Below, in pieces: positions 52,154-61,140 of a DNA stretch of 64,000 nucleotides. The DNA is taken from positions 62,001 through 126,000 of the forward strand of contig NZ_JMKI01000021.1 in assembly GCF_000712295.1 (NCBI RefSeq), written 5' to 3'. Position numbers and translations under genes: made by a program. The notes under the pieces were generated by a model, which was not told the origin of the DNA, searched no databases, and saw only the letters and a program-made list of their open reading frames with translations. The DNA comes from Synergistes jonesii (GTDB taxonomy: Bacteria; Synergistota; Synergistia; Synergistales; Synergistaceae). Positions within the stretch are counted from its first letter, which is position 1; each line of letters starts with the position of its first letter.

Positions 52154-53908
52154 TTATCGACGCGCGCCGCTCTGCGGCAGATTTTTATCGACGATCACGC
52201 CTCTGTTAGTTTCGCCGTCCATATAGACCGCGAAGCTGCCGCGATAGACGCGCACCGCGTCGTTTTTGCAGGTCTCGCACTCAACGCCTTCGAACCATTC
52301 GGAATTGAAAATGTTCCTATCTTCTCCGGCGAAGACCGGCATGTAAAGCACACCGTCGACCTCGAGGTCGGAGAAGAAGTGCGTGCCGTAGGAGAGCTCC
52401 GGCATGAAGCCGAGGCGCGGTATGCCGAGCTCCACCATCACGCGGCAGTGCGTCAGCTCGCTGTACTGCACAGGGACGCCGAGTTCGGGGTTGCTCGAGC
52501 CGATGCGCCCCGGCGCGACTAATATATACGGTTCGTCGGAGGCTCCGTTGATGTCGCCTATCAGCCTCGCGGTGCCGTAGAAGTCGCGATTCGCGTAGTA
52601 GCGCCCGTAATCGACGTAGATTATTTTCGAAATGCCGGCTATAGAGCCGTGTGTGACCATCCTGTCGGCCTGAAGCAGTATCTGTTTCTCCGCTACGGCG
52701 GGAATGCCGCCTTCGTTCTGGGCGTTCGACCAGAAGGGACGCGACTGTATAAGGCAGAGGGAGTCCTCCGTCGGTTCATAGGCGAACTCCATGTCAGCCG
52801 GCAGCCCCATCTCCGCTTCAAGAAGTTTCAGAGTCTTCTTCATCCTTTTATAAAAGCCGGGATATTTCTGCGGGAATTCGTCGAAGGTGAAGCATATCTT
52901 CGTTCCCGGCTGCAGCGCCGACATGTTTTTCATGACTTGCGAGAAGGCCCCCTCGCCGTCGGCGTAGCCGTATATCTGAGCGTAGGCGCTGAAATCCGGA
53001 TGGTATTTTATCAGCTGGCGCCACTCCTTTTTTATGTCGAGCGTCGTCAGCGCGTCGGGGTTATCCCTGTCTATGACGTGGAAGGATTCCTGCGCTATCG
53101 CGGCGATCTTCTCCGGAGAAAAACCCTCGGGGCGCAGTATCGGATTGGAGAGCGAGACCGTGCGCGCGTATCCGCGCTTCGTGCTCATGGTCCCCATCCC
53201 GAAGACCATGCGCATCAGGCCGTCCTCCTGCCTTATTCGTGTCGTCCAGCGCCGGAAGTTCTGCGAATAGCCGACGCCGGCGATCGTCGGATAGTAATAT
53301 CTGCCTCGCCAGCGTCCAGCCATGCGGATTATTATTATCCCCATGTCGTCCTCTCCGAGCCTGTGCCTCTCCCTGTACTCCTCCGCGGCGGGGAAGAAGG
53401 TGCGCGAATAGACGCGCTTCACCTCCCTTTCGACGGCAGCGGCACGCTCGGCGGCGCCGCCCTTGTCGTTGCAGAGGAAGGTCGTCAGATATTTTCCCGC
53501 GAAAGAATGCTTGACGTCGTCTTCAAGGCGGCTCGAACTCCTTATCGCGACGGGATCGTTCATCTCGGCTAAGAACTCCTCGATGAATTTCCGCGCGTCT
53601 GCGGGCAGGGGGGCCGCAAGAAAAGCCTCTTCGACGCGCCGCGGCTCTTTGCAGGAAAGCAGAGCCCGCAGCCCCGGCACGTTTTCAAGAAAGCGGTGGA
53701 ATATCTCTACGCTCAGATATATCGAGCTCGGAAGCTTCGTCTTCGCGAGCTCCTCGTCGCCGCTGTCGCGCAGCTTCCGCAGCGCGAAGAGCAGAGAGCG
53801 CCCCTTGCCGCCTATCGTGCCTTTGCCGAGTATCAGCGGCGCGAACTCCGGATCGTCTTGAGGCTCCCACTCAAAATAAAGTTTTTTCGCCCGAGGGTCT
53901 TCCATCAT
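52154..53908 (-). CDS. PPDK/PEP-synthase-type ATP-grasp protein, copy A (no phospho-His domain)
   Basis: The 584-residue protein has an N-terminal PEP/pyruvate-dikinase ATP-grasp domain: IGGKGRSLLFALRKL (about 32-46), AIRSSSRLEDDVKHSFAGKY (121-140), MEFAYEPTEDSLCLIQSRPF (about 375-394). The usual swivelling domain with the phospho-accepting His (GGxTSHxA) and the TIM barrel are absent; instead the C-terminal region has VAPGRIGSSNPELGVPV and ELSYGTHFFSDLEVDG, known from large PEP/pyruvate-binding proteins. It overlaps copy B by 4 nt. The substrate is unknown. Confidence 0.8.
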   Translation of the reverse strand: MMEDPRAKKLYFEWEPQDDPEFAPLILGKGTIGGKGRSLLFALRKLRDSGDEELAKTKLPSSIYLSVEIFHRFLENVPGLRALLSCKEPRRVEEAFLAAPLPADARKFIEEFLAEMNDPVAIRSSSRLEDDVKHSFAGKYLTTFLCNDKGGAAERAAAVEREVKRVYSRTFFPAAEEYRERHRLGEDDMGIIIIRMAGRWRGRYYYPTIAGVGYSQNFRRWTTRIRQEDGLMRMVFGMGTMSTKRGYARTVSLSNPILRPEGFSPEKIAAIAQESFHVIDRDNPDALTTLDIKKEWRQLIKYHPDFSAYAQIYGYADGEGAFSQVMKNMSALQPGTKICFTFDEFPQKYPGFYKRMKKTLKLLEAEMGLPADMEFAYEPTEDSLCLIQSRPFWSNAQNEGGIPAVAEKQILLQADRMVTHGSIAGISKIIYVDYGRYYANRDFYGTARLIGDINGASDEPYILVAPGRIGSSNPELGVPVQYSELTHCRVMVELGIPRLGFMPELSYGTHFFSDLEVDGVLYMPVFAGEDRNIFNSEWFEGVECETCKNDAVRVYRGSFAVYMDGETNRGVIVDKNLPQSGARR

Positions 53909-55641
53909 TTTTCCCCCTTTCCTCCTACGCTTCGGTCTATCACGACGCCGACCTCGCTCTCTCCGTCGAGCAGAACGTCGAAGAGTCCTTCATACAGGCG
54001 TACCGCGGGATGCCCCGTCTTCTTCCAAGGATGTCCGTCGAACCACTCCCTGTTGAAGACGTCACCTTTCTCCCCTTCGAAGACAGGCAGATAAAGGGTG
54101 TTGTCGCCGTCCAGGTCGAGGAAGAAGTGGGTCCCGTAGGAGAGCTCCGGCGCCATTCCCTTCTGCGGGATGCCGAGCTCGGCGAGACAGCCCGAATTCG
54201 ATATCTCATTATAGCGCACCGGCACGCCGAGCAGCGGGTTCGAACTGCCCCAACGCCCCGGGCCGACCAGTATGTAACGTTCGTCCTTCATCGTATCGTT
54301 AACGTCGCCGACGGCGCGCGCGACGTCTGAGAAGTCCGGCCGCTTGCCGTAAATGTCGGGGTCGACGTAGACGATGTGGCGCGCCCCTTCGAGCCTTCCA
54401 TTCGCGACCATGCGGCTGCCGCGCAGAATCACTTCGTCGGGCGGTGTCTCGGGAATCTCGACGCGTCCCCTGTCGTCGTAGACGGAAAGCGGGCGCAGCT
54501 GCACCAGCGTTAAGCGGTCGGAATCCGCCTCGTAGGCGAACTCCATGTCGACCGGCAGCTGAAGCTCTTCTTCGAATAGGGAAAGCAGCGCTTTGAGGCG
54601 CGAGAAGAGCTTCGGGCAGCGCGACGGCAGCTCGGAAAAGGTGAACACCGGGCGCGGCATCACGAGGTTGCCGCGGTCCGTGTGTATCCAGTGGAAGGAA
54701 TTTTCGCTGAACCATTCGAGGTACGCCGAAGCCATCTTATGCTTTTTCAGCACCTCTTTGACGTGTTTCGAGATGTGCAGCGAGGAAAATTTCCGCTCGT
54801 CGAGGTCGACGTAGTCGAAGTGCTCCTGCGAGTGGGTGACTATCTCTCGAGGCTTCGTCCCCTCAGGGCGCAGGTTCGGATTTGTAAGGTAAAAGGTCCT
54901 GGCGTAGGCGCGGTCGACGGTGCGCGTGCCGAGGCCGAAGCAGATGCGCGCGACGCCGTCCTCCTTCCTAATGCGCGGCGACGGACGGCGGAAGACCTTC
55001 GAAAACGCCGCGCCGGCCATCTCCGGGTAGAACATGCTGCCGTAGCGGCGCCCCTCTATCGGCTGAATCAGCACCGCCATGCGCTCGCCGCCCCATTTTA
55101 TACCGTGCTTGCGCTTATATTCGCGCGCCGACGCGTTGTAGGTCGACGCGTAGACCATCTTTATCGCGCTTTCGAGCTCCGCGCGGCGCGCCTCCTTCGT
55201 ACCGGCGTTCGACGAAAAGACCGTCGCGTACTTGCCGGCGAAGGAAAGGTTCACGTCATCCTCGAGCGTCGACGAAGAGCGGACGGAGATAGGGACCTCG
55301 ATGAAAGAAAGAATTTTTTCCAGCGGCTCCTCCAACGACGGGGGCAGAGAGGCCTCCGCGCAGATCCTGTACAGCTCCGGCGCGTCGGAATGCTCGCGCA
55401 GACTCTCGAGGCGCTCCCAAAGGCCGTTGAGCTCCATAAATTCGTCGAAGGCCGACGTAGTGACGACGAACGAATATTCCGGCATATGCACGTCTTCGAG
55501 AAGCCCGTTTTTTTCGAGCACGTGATGGGCGAAGGAGAGCCCCTTGGCCTTGCCCCCGATGCGTCCGCCGCCTATCATCCAGCCGCGCTCCAGATAAAAA
55601 GGCTCCGGTTCAAAGCTCCTGTAAAAATCTCCATAATTCAT
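53905..55641 (-). CDS. PPDK/PEP-synthase-type ATP-grasp protein, copy B (no phospho-His domain)
   Basis: The 578-residue paralogue has RIGGKAKGLSFAHHVL (about 28-43), SVRSSSTLEDDVNLSFAGKY (119-138) and MEFAYEADSDRLTLVQLRPL, then VGPGRWGSSNPLLGVPVRYN and ELSYGTHFFLDLDGDN. It has the same architecture as copy A and clearly arose by duplication, but the copies are well diverged, so they may form a heterodimer. It is the first gene of the operon with copy A, yqeC and the MocA-like gene. GGGGGG is the likely SD. Confidence 0.8.
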   Translation of the reverse strand: MNYGDFYRSFEPEPFYLERGWMIGGGRIGGKAKGLSFAHHVLEKNGLLEDVHMPEYSFVVTTSAFDEFMELNGLWERLESLREHSDAPELYRICAEASLPPSLEEPLEKILSFIEVPISVRSSSTLEDDVNLSFAGKYATVFSSNAGTKEARRAELESAIKMVYASTYNASAREYKRKHGIKWGGERMAVLIQPIEGRRYGSMFYPEMAGAAFSKVFRRPSPRIRKEDGVARICFGLGTRTVDRAYARTFYLTNPNLRPEGTKPREIVTHSQEHFDYVDLDERKFSSLHISKHVKEVLKKHKMASAYLEWFSENSFHWIHTDRGNLVMPRPVFTFSELPSRCPKLFSRLKALLSLFEEELQLPVDMEFAYEADSDRLTLVQLRPLSVYDDRGRVEIPETPPDEVILRGSRMVANGRLEGARHIVYVDPDIYGKRPDFSDVARAVGDVNDTMKDERYILVGPGRWGSSNPLLGVPVRYNEISNSGCLAELGIPQKGMAPELSYGTHFFLDLDGDNTLYLPVFEGEKGDVFNREWFDGHPWKKTGHPAVRLYEGLFDVLLDGESEVGVVIDRSVGGKGEK

Positions 55642-55700
55642 GAAACATATCCCCCCTGTACAAACGGCAAAAGTCCCGCGTAAATTTTTTATAGCTTATC

Positions 55701-55706
55701 ATTATA
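55701..55706 (-). promoter_or_regulatory. -10 element of the ATP-grasp pair operon
   Basis: A consensus TATAAT on the minus strand lies about 60 bases before the start of copy B. No clear -35 is seen. The gap 55642-55825 otherwise holds only this and the gpmA terminator. Confidence 0.45.
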
Positions 55707-55764
55707 AACTATTTCTGCGTTTAAGTTATGAAAAAACGGGGAATATTACGCAGCCGTCGGAGGA

Positions 55765-55801
55765 AAATATAAAAAATGCGGCCCGGCAAAACGCCGGCCG
55801 C
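55765..55801 (-). terminator. Terminator of gpmA
   Basis: On the minus strand GCGGCCGGC pairs with GCCGGGCCGC (one bulge) around GTTTT, followed by ATTTTTTATATTTT. Confidence 0.85.
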
Positions 55802-55825
55802 ATTCACAGCGCAATTAGGCGAGCT

Positions 55826-56575
55826 CTACTTTTTCGCCGCACCCTGCTTGGCGACCGCAGCCTGAGCGGCCGCTATCGCTTCAGCGTCGCCGAGGTAGTA
55901 GTGCCTTATCGGCTTCATGTCGTCTCCAAGCTCGTAGACTAGGGGCACGCCAGTCGGTATGTTTATCTCAAGGATATCTTTTTCCGAAACGTCGTCAAGG
56001 TATTTGACGAGCGCACGGATGCTGTTGCCGTGCGCCGCGACGATGACGCGCCGGCCGGCCTTCACGTCGGGGACTATGGCCTGTTCCCAATACGGCACGA
56101 CGCGCGATACCGTGTCGGCGAGACATTCGCCGAGTGGAAGCTCCTCTGCGGAAAGCGACGCGTAGCGGCTCTCGCGTCCGGGCCAGCGCTCGTCGGATTT
56201 TTCTAGGAGAGGCGGGCGCGTCGCGTAGCTGCGGCGCCATATCTTCACCTGCGCGTCCCCGTACTTCGCCGCGGTGTCGGCCTTGTTCAGCCCCTGCAGC
56301 GCGCCGTAGTGGCGCTCGTTGAGGCGCCACGACTTCTCCACGGGGATCCACATCAAATCCGTTTCTTCGAGGACTGCCCAGAGCGTTTTTATCGCGCGGC
56401 GCAGCACCGACGTAAAGGCCTTGTCGAATACGTAGCCTTCCTTCTTCAGCAGCGCTCCGGCGGCCTTCGCCTCCGCGAGCCCCTTCTCGGAAAGCGGCAC
56501 ATCCTGCCAGCCCGTGAAACGGTTCTCTTTATTCCACTCGCTTTCACCGTGTCTTATCAGAACTATCTTATACAT
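55826..56575 (-). CDS. gpmA: 2,3-bisphosphoglycerate-dependent phosphoglycerate mutase
   Basis: The 249-residue glycolytic enzyme has the catalytic His in [25 protein letters not shown], and the second His in [18 protein letters not shown] 56575 has GGAGG 8 bases upstream; the open frame to 56692 is upstream sequence. The C-terminus has a short Ala/Lys-rich tail. A good promoter lies just before it and a terminator after it. Confidence 0.96.
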   Translation of the reverse strand: MYKIVLIRHGESEWNKENRFTGWQDVPLSEKGLAEAKAAGALLKKEGYVFDKAFTSVLRRAIKTLWAVLEETDLMWIPVEKSWRLNERHYGALQGLNKADTAAKYGDAQVKIWRRSYATRPPLLEKSDERWPGRESRYASLSAEELPLGECLADTVSRVVPYWEQAIVPDVKAGRRVIVAAHGNSIRALVKYLDDVSEKDILEINIPTGVPLVYELGDDMKPIRHYYLGDAEAIAAAQAAVAKQGAAKK

Positions 56576-56614
56576 AAGAGCGCCTCCAGCTGATTTTGTA
56601 GGAACTTCGGCTAC

Positions 56615-56643
56615 ATTGTCGGCCGTCGCCGGCGCGTTGTCAA
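56615..56643 (-). promoter_or_regulatory. gpmA promoter
   Basis: On the minus strand TTGACA (56643-56638), 17 bases, GACAAT (56620-56615). The -35 contains the stop codon of the upstream ydcF-like gene, so gpmA can be transcribed independently of it. Confidence 0.6.
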
Positions 56644-57434
56644 GTGAGCGGGAATATGCGCCGGCAGAGCGAGGCGAGCTTGTGGGCCGCAATGCCCGCG
56701 TATTCGCGGAGGCCGGCGCAGGAGAGCGCGAAGCTGCCGCCGTCGGGGAGGAGGGATTGATATCCTCTTATAAGGGGATCCGTAATGCGCCACGGCGCGT
56801 AAGGATATAAGCCGACGTCGGGCAGCGCCTCTTTCGCGATCATCGTTGCACGGGGCAGATGATAGGCGTTCGTCACGACGATCAGGCGCTTTATGCCAAG
56901 CCGCCGGACGAGCTCCGCCGCGTATCTCATATTTTCGGCGGTAGTACGTGAGCGCTCTTCGAGCATTATCGCGCCGCGCCAGCCCATTTCACGCGCGGCC
57001 CGCGCGAGCGCAATCGCCTCGGAGCGGTCGCGGTCGCCGAAGGCGTTGCCGCCGGACATTATCATGACGGTTTTTCCTCCACGCGAAGCCGCGAGGCGGA
57101 CGGCTGCGTAGAGCCGCTCAAGCGTAAGCGGCGAAGGGGCGATTGAAGAGCCCTCGCCGTCGTACGACGAACCGCCGGCGGGCACGAGGAGCGCGGCTTC
57201 GGCTTTATCAGGCGGCAGCGCGCTTTCAGTCATGCCCTCAAGCGTCCCCGTTATCAGCGCGGAGCCCGCCGGCGCGCTCATCAGGTAAAAGAGCGCCGCC
57301 AGCGCGGCGAGCAGCGCGGACAGGGACTTCCCGCGCGGGCGGCGCGACGCCGCGAACGCCGAAAAAAGCAACAGCAGGATGAAAAGCCCGGGAGGCACGG
57401 CGAGGGAGCCGGCCAGCTTGTAAATGAAGAACAT
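56640..57434 (-). CDS. YdcF/ElyC family (DUF218) membrane protein
   Basis: The 264-residue protein has two N-terminal membrane segments (about 12-30 and 38-58) and a DUF218 domain: [51 protein letters not shown] and [15 protein letters not shown]. ElyC-type members affect envelope polymer synthesis; the catalytic activity is not settled. TAAGGAG lies just before the ATG, directly after a strong hairpin. Confidence 0.9.
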   Translation of the reverse strand: MFFIYKLAGSLAVPPGLFILLLLFSAFAASRRPRGKSLSALLAALAALFYLMSAPAGSALITGTLEGMTESALPPDKAEAALLVPAGGSSYDGEGSSIAPSPLTLERLYAAVRLAASRGGKTVMIMSGGNAFGDRDRSEAIALARAAREMGWRGAIMLEERSRTTAENMRYAAELVRRLGIKRLIVVTNAYHLPRATMIAKEALPDVGLYPYAPWRITDPLIRGYQSLLPDGGSFALSCAGLREYAGIAAHKLASLCRRIFPLT

Positions 57435-57450
57435 TATCCGCTCCTTACGC

Positions 57451-57480
57451 CCGGGCCCCGCGCTCCCGCACGGGGCCCGG
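57451..57480 (-). terminator. Very stable hairpin between gyrB and ydcF-like gene
   Basis: CCGGGCCCCG (57451-57460) and CGGGGCCCGG (57471-57480) form a perfect 10-bp G+C stem with a 10-base loop. No T-tract follows; the SD of the next gene comes at once. It may protect gyrB mRNA or partly stop transcription. Confidence 0.5.
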
Positions 57481-57526
57481 AACTACGCGCCGCGGACGCA
57501 CGCCCTGCCCGTCGTCCCTCCGCGCG

Positions 57527-59470
57527 CTATATATCCAGATTCTTGACGTCCTTGCCGAACTGTTCGATGAACTTCCTGCGCGGCTCGACGACGTCGCCCA
57601 TCAGCACTCCGAAGAGCTCGTCGGCTTCGACGGCATCCTGCACCTCGACACGGTTGATCACACGGTGCTCGGGGTTCATCGTCGTATCCCACAGCTGCTC
57701 GGCGTTCATCTCGCCGAGCCCTTTATAGCGCTGGACTTCGACCTTTTTGCCGTTAGCCTTGCTCTGCGCCTCCTTCATCTCTTTTTCGGAGAAGCAGTAG
57801 GTCGTATCCTTGCCGCACTGCACGCGGAAGAGCGGCGGCTGCGCGACGTAAAGGTAGCCCTTTTCGATTATCTGCGGCATGTAGCGGAAGAAGAGCGTCA
57901 GCAGCAGCGTCCTGATGTGCGCGCCGTCGACGTCGGCGTCCGCCATGATGAATATCTTGTGGTAGCGCAGCTTCTCTTCGTTGAAGTCGTCGCCTACGCC
58001 GCAGCCGAGCGCGAGGATTATGTTGCGTATCGTCTCGCTGCTAAGTATCTTTTCAAGGCGCGCCTTTTCGACGTTTAGAATCTTTCCGCGAAGCGGAAGT
58101 ATCGCCTGGAATTCGCGGTTGCGCCCCTGCTTCGCACTGCCCCCCGCGGAGTCTCCCTCGACGATGTATATCTCGCAGTCGGCGGGATTCCTGTTCGAAC
58201 AGTCGGAAAGCTTGCCGGGTAGCGTCAGTCCGCTCATCGCGGATTTGCGGCGCACGAGCTCTTTGGCCTTTTTAGCGGCCTCGCGGGCCTGGCGCGCGCG
58301 TATGGCGCTTTCGACTATCGGCTTGAGTATTTCGGGGCGCTCGTCGAGCGCCTCTTTTAGACCGTCGTAGACTATCGAATCGACGATGCCCTTGACGTCG
58401 CTGTTGCCGAGCTTGGTCTTCGTCTGCCCCTCGAACTGCGGCTCCATCACCTTGACCGATATCACCGCGGTGAGCCCCTCTTTGAGGTCGTCACCAGAGA
58501 GGTTGGCGTCCTTTTCCTTCAGTATCTTGAGTTTACGCGCCTCGTCGTTCACCGCGCGCGTGAGTGCGCTGCGGAAGCCGGCGACGTGGGTGCCGCCCTC
58601 TATCGTGTTGATGAGGTTGACGAAGCCGTAGAGCCTTTCAAGATACGAATCGTTGTACTGTATCGCGACCTCGACCTGCGTCCGCTCCTTCTCGCCGGAA
58701 ATCAGCAGCGGCTCTTTGAATAGAGCTTCTTTGCCCTTGTTGAGATATTCCACGAACGCCGAGATGCCGCCCGGATAGTTGTACGTCCTCTTCTCCGGTT
58801 TCTCCGGGCGCAGGTCCTCGTAATTGATCGTGATGTGCGAGTTGAGGAAGGCAAGCTCGCGCAGCCGCTGCTTCAAAATATCCGACTGGAACTCCGCCGC
58901 CTGGAAAATCTCTTCGTCCGGCATGAACTGCACGCGCGTGCCGCGAAGCTCGGTGTCGCCGGCGACAGAAAGCCGCGTGACCGGTACGCCGCGCTCGTAG
59001 CGCTGGCGATATTCCTTGCCGCCGCGCCAAATAGTCAGCTCGAGCCACCGCGAAAGCGCGTTCACGACGGAGACGCCGACGCCGTGCAGGCCGCCGGAGA
59101 CCTGATAGGCGCTCTTGTCGAACTTGCCGCCGGCGTGTAGGACGGTGAGGACGACTTCGGCGGCGGGCCTGCCCGACTCGTGCATCTCCGTCGGGATGCC
59201 GCGCCCGTTGTCCACGACCGTGACGCTGCCGTCTTCGTTGACCGAGACGTCGATCGTGTCGCAGAAGCCGGCGAGGGATTCGTCGATCGAGTTGTCTACC
59301 ACCTCATAGACGAGATGGTGCAGGCCGCGCTGCCCCTGGTCGCCGATGTACATGCCCGGGCGCTTTCTCACCGCCTCGAGCCCTTCGAGCACGTGGATGT
59401 CCTTCGCAGTATAAGCCGACGCGTCCGCCCCGTTCTGCTGCGGGGCCGCCGGAATATCAAAATCTGACAT
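57527..59470 (-). CDS. gyrB: DNA gyrase subunit B
   Basis: The 647-residue ATPase subunit of gyrase has [31 protein letters not shown] with the ATP-site Asn, the [15 protein letters not shown] loop, and the TOPRIM motifs [16 protein letters not shown] and [17 protein letters not shown] 59470 has GAAGGAG 9 bases upstream; the in-frame TTG 59491 is rejected because it carries the SD itself. It follows remB by 24 bases. Confidence 0.97.
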   Translation of the reverse strand: MSDFDIPAAPQQNGADASAYTAKDIHVLEGLEAVRKRPGMYIGDQGQRGLHHLVYEVVDNSIDESLAGFCDTIDVSVNEDGSVTVVDNGRGIPTEMHESGRPAAEVVLTVLHAGGKFDKSAYQVSGGLHGVGVSVVNALSRWLELTIWRGGKEYRQRYERGVPVTRLSVAGDTELRGTRVQFMPDEEIFQAAEFQSDILKQRLRELAFLNSHITINYEDLRPEKPEKRTYNYPGGISAFVEYLNKGKEALFKEPLLISGEKERTQVEVAIQYNDSYLERLYGFVNLINTIEGGTHVAGFRSALTRAVNDEARKLKILKEKDANLSGDDLKEGLTAVISVKVMEPQFEGQTKTKLGNSDVKGIVDSIVYDGLKEALDERPEILKPIVESAIRARQAREAAKKAKELVRRKSAMSGLTLPGKLSDCSNRNPADCEIYIVEGDSAGGSAKQGRNREFQAILPLRGKILNVEKARLEKILSSETIRNIILALGCGVGDDFNEEKLRYHKIFIMADADVDGAHIRTLLLTLFFRYMPQIIEKGYLYVAQPPLFRVQCGKDTTYCFSEKEMKEAQSKANGKKVEVQRYKGLGEMNAEQLWDTTMNPEHRVINRVEVQDAVEADELFGVLMGDVVEPRRKFIEQFGKDVKNLDI

Positions 59471-59494
59471 ATATAAAAGCTCCTTCGCCAAAAA

Positions 59495-59689
59495 TTACAA
59501 TTTTTCCGCCCGCAGATAAAGGGCTCCCTTCAGGAAAGCCCTGCTCCTGTCAGCGAGCGTGGGCGGCGTGAACGCGGCCTTCTCCTTTGCGCCGCTCCGC
59601 CTCAGAATCACCGTTTCGCCGCCTTCTCTGTAGATGGCGGCGACGTTTGCGAGACATAGGATGTTTTCGCCGCCAAGAGGAATAAACAT
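59495..59689 (-). CDS. remB: RemB-like DUF370 protein
   Basis: The 64-residue protein begins MFIPLGGENILCLANVAAIY, the pattern of the small DUF370 family (RemA/RemB). In Bacillus the remB gene (yaaB) lies directly upstream of gyrB, as here, and RemA-type proteins act as DNA-binding activators of matrix genes. GGAGG precedes the ATG. The function in a non-Bacillus background is unproven. Confidence 0.8.
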   Translation of the reverse strand: MFIPLGGENILCLANVAAIYREGGETVILRRSGAKEKAAFTPPTLADRSRAFLKGALYLRAEKL

Positions 59690-59715
59690 TTGTAGAATCC
59701 TCCAATCAGTTTATA

Positions 59716-59724
59716 ATTATACCA
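59716..59724 (-). promoter_or_regulatory. Extended -10 for remB-gyrB
   Basis: TGGTATAAT on the minus strand (59724-59716) is a full extended -10. A TATAAT on the plus strand (59712-59717) overlaps it and may serve the divergent LpxB-like gene, so the two promoters may compete. Confidence 0.6.
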
Positions 59725-59752
59725 TGTCGTCCGCCTGAAACGGAGTGTATCT

Positions 59753-60940
59753 ATGGAGACATTATTCATACTCACGAACTCGCCCGGAGAACTCTCCGGC
59801 TGGCTTGCGCCGGCTGCGGCGGCGGCCGCGGCGAAAGCGCCGGGTCTGTGCGTAAGCGCGGTCACCCTGCCGTGCCCCTACGCGAGCGGCAGGGAGCTGG
59901 AAAGCGCGCTTCGACTGCGCGGCGTCTCCTCGGCCTCGACCTTCGGCGAAGCGATGAGGCGCGGCGCGGCGCGCGGCGGAAATATCATCCTGCAGCTCGG
60001 CGGCGACCCGATGTACGGCTGGGCCTTGTCGCGCAGGCTGCGCGCGCCGTGGACCATCTACACGGCGCGGCCGAGATGGCGCGGCAGCGTAGCGCATTAC
60101 TTTATCCCGGACGAGGGTGCGCGGAGGCGCTTCGAAAAAGCTGGCGTCGAAGAAGCGCGGCGCACCGTCACAGGCGACCTGATGCTCGACAGCGTGCCGG
60201 AGCGCGGCGCCTGCCGCCCCGAAGATTTTCTCAGAAGCCGCGGCCTCGAAGGCGAAAAGCTGATCTGCTTCATGGCCGGTAGCCGCCCCTTCGAATACGG
60301 GCAGACGATAGGATTTTTCAGCGAATGCGCGAGGGCCCTCTACGAAAGATATCCTTCGTGGCGGGCGATATTCCCTCTGGCCCCGACGGTCGACGAAAAA
60401 ATTCTGCGCGAAGGGATCGAAAGCGCCGGCTTCAAATGGCGCGGCGGCGGGTTTGCCGAAGAAATAGAAATTTTCGGCGGGCGTTCAGCTCTGCTCGTGC
60501 GCGAAAATCACTTCGACGCGATAGCGGCGTCGTCACTCGCGGTCGCCCTGCCGGGGACGAACAACCTACAGATCGCTTCGCTCGGCGTTCCGCTCTTCGT
60601 CGCGGCCCCGCTGAACCGCGCCGAGGAGATACCGCTCGACGGCATCGCCGGCGCGATACCTGCGGACAACAAGGCGATGCGCGCTCTCAAAAAAAAGCTC
60701 GTCTTTTACTACAACGGCCGCGAAAAATTCGTCTCGCTGCCGAACCGCATCTGCGGGCGCGCGCTCGTCGCGGAGCGGCGCGAGCTGATGACGCCGGAGA
60801 GCGCTTTTCGCTGTCTCTCGGAGCTCATAGAGGAGCCGGCCAAGCGCGAGAAGATCAGGGAAAATTACTCCGCGCTCAGCCTGAAGCGCGGCGCCGCCGA
60901 AAGAATCGTCGCTAAAATACTCGAACTGCTGCGAGCGTGA
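59753..60940 (+). CDS. LpxB-like (lipid-A-disaccharide synthase-related) glycosyltransferase
   Basis: The 395-residue protein is a GT-B enzyme related to LpxB: TNSPGELSGWLAPAA at the N-terminus, QLGGDPMYGW, then ICFMAGSRPFEYGQ and ALPGTNNLQIASLGVPLFV near the acceptor/donor site. True LpxB joins two acylated glucosamines; the divergence here means the acceptor may differ. GGAG lies 8 bases before the ATG. It is divergent from remB. Confidence 0.8.
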   Translation: METLFILTNSPGELSGWLAPAAAAAAAKAPGLCVSAVTLPCPYASGRELESALRLRGVSSASTFGEAMRRGAARGGNIILQLGGDPMYGWALSRRLRAPWTIYTARPRWRGSVAHYFIPDEGARRRFEKAGVEEARRTVTGDLMLDSVPERGACRPEDFLRSRGLEGEKLICFMAGSRPFEYGQTIGFFSECARALYERYPSWRAIFPLAPTVDEKILREGIESAGFKWRGGGFAEEIEIFGGRSALLVRENHFDAIAASSLAVALPGTNNLQIASLGVPLFVAAPLNRAEEIPLDGIAGAIPADNKAMRALKKKLVFYYNGREKFVSLPNRICGRALVAERRELMTPESAFRCLSELIEEPAKREKIRENYSALSLKRGAAERIVAKILELLRA

Positions 60941-61032
60941 GGCGTGCTGGGCCTCCCGCGCCCCTTCCGGACAAACGGCGGGCGCTGGTTTCTTTTTCCA
61001 CCCGCTCGGAACGCGCGGAAATGTTTTTAAAC

Positions 61033-61129
61033 TGATATAATGGAACAGCGGATTTGCCGTTGCTGAACGGCTGAAAAATTGAGCTGCTTCCCCCTCGCGG
61101 AACGCGGGCGTTCGGAAGAGGCGGGGAGC
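61033..61129 (+). promoter_or_regulatory. Promoter and structured leader of the patatin gene
   Basis: An extended -10 TGATATAAT (61033-61041) would start transcription near 61048. The leader then holds GCCGTT-GCTG-AACGGC (61056-61071), a perfect 6-bp stem, and a larger stem-loop (about 61085-61129) with an inner perfect GAACGC/GCGTTC stem, ending just before the SD GGAAAGG. It may regulate translation. The rest of 60941-61140 has no gene. Confidence 0.5.
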
Positions 61130-61140
61130 GGAAAGGTCGA

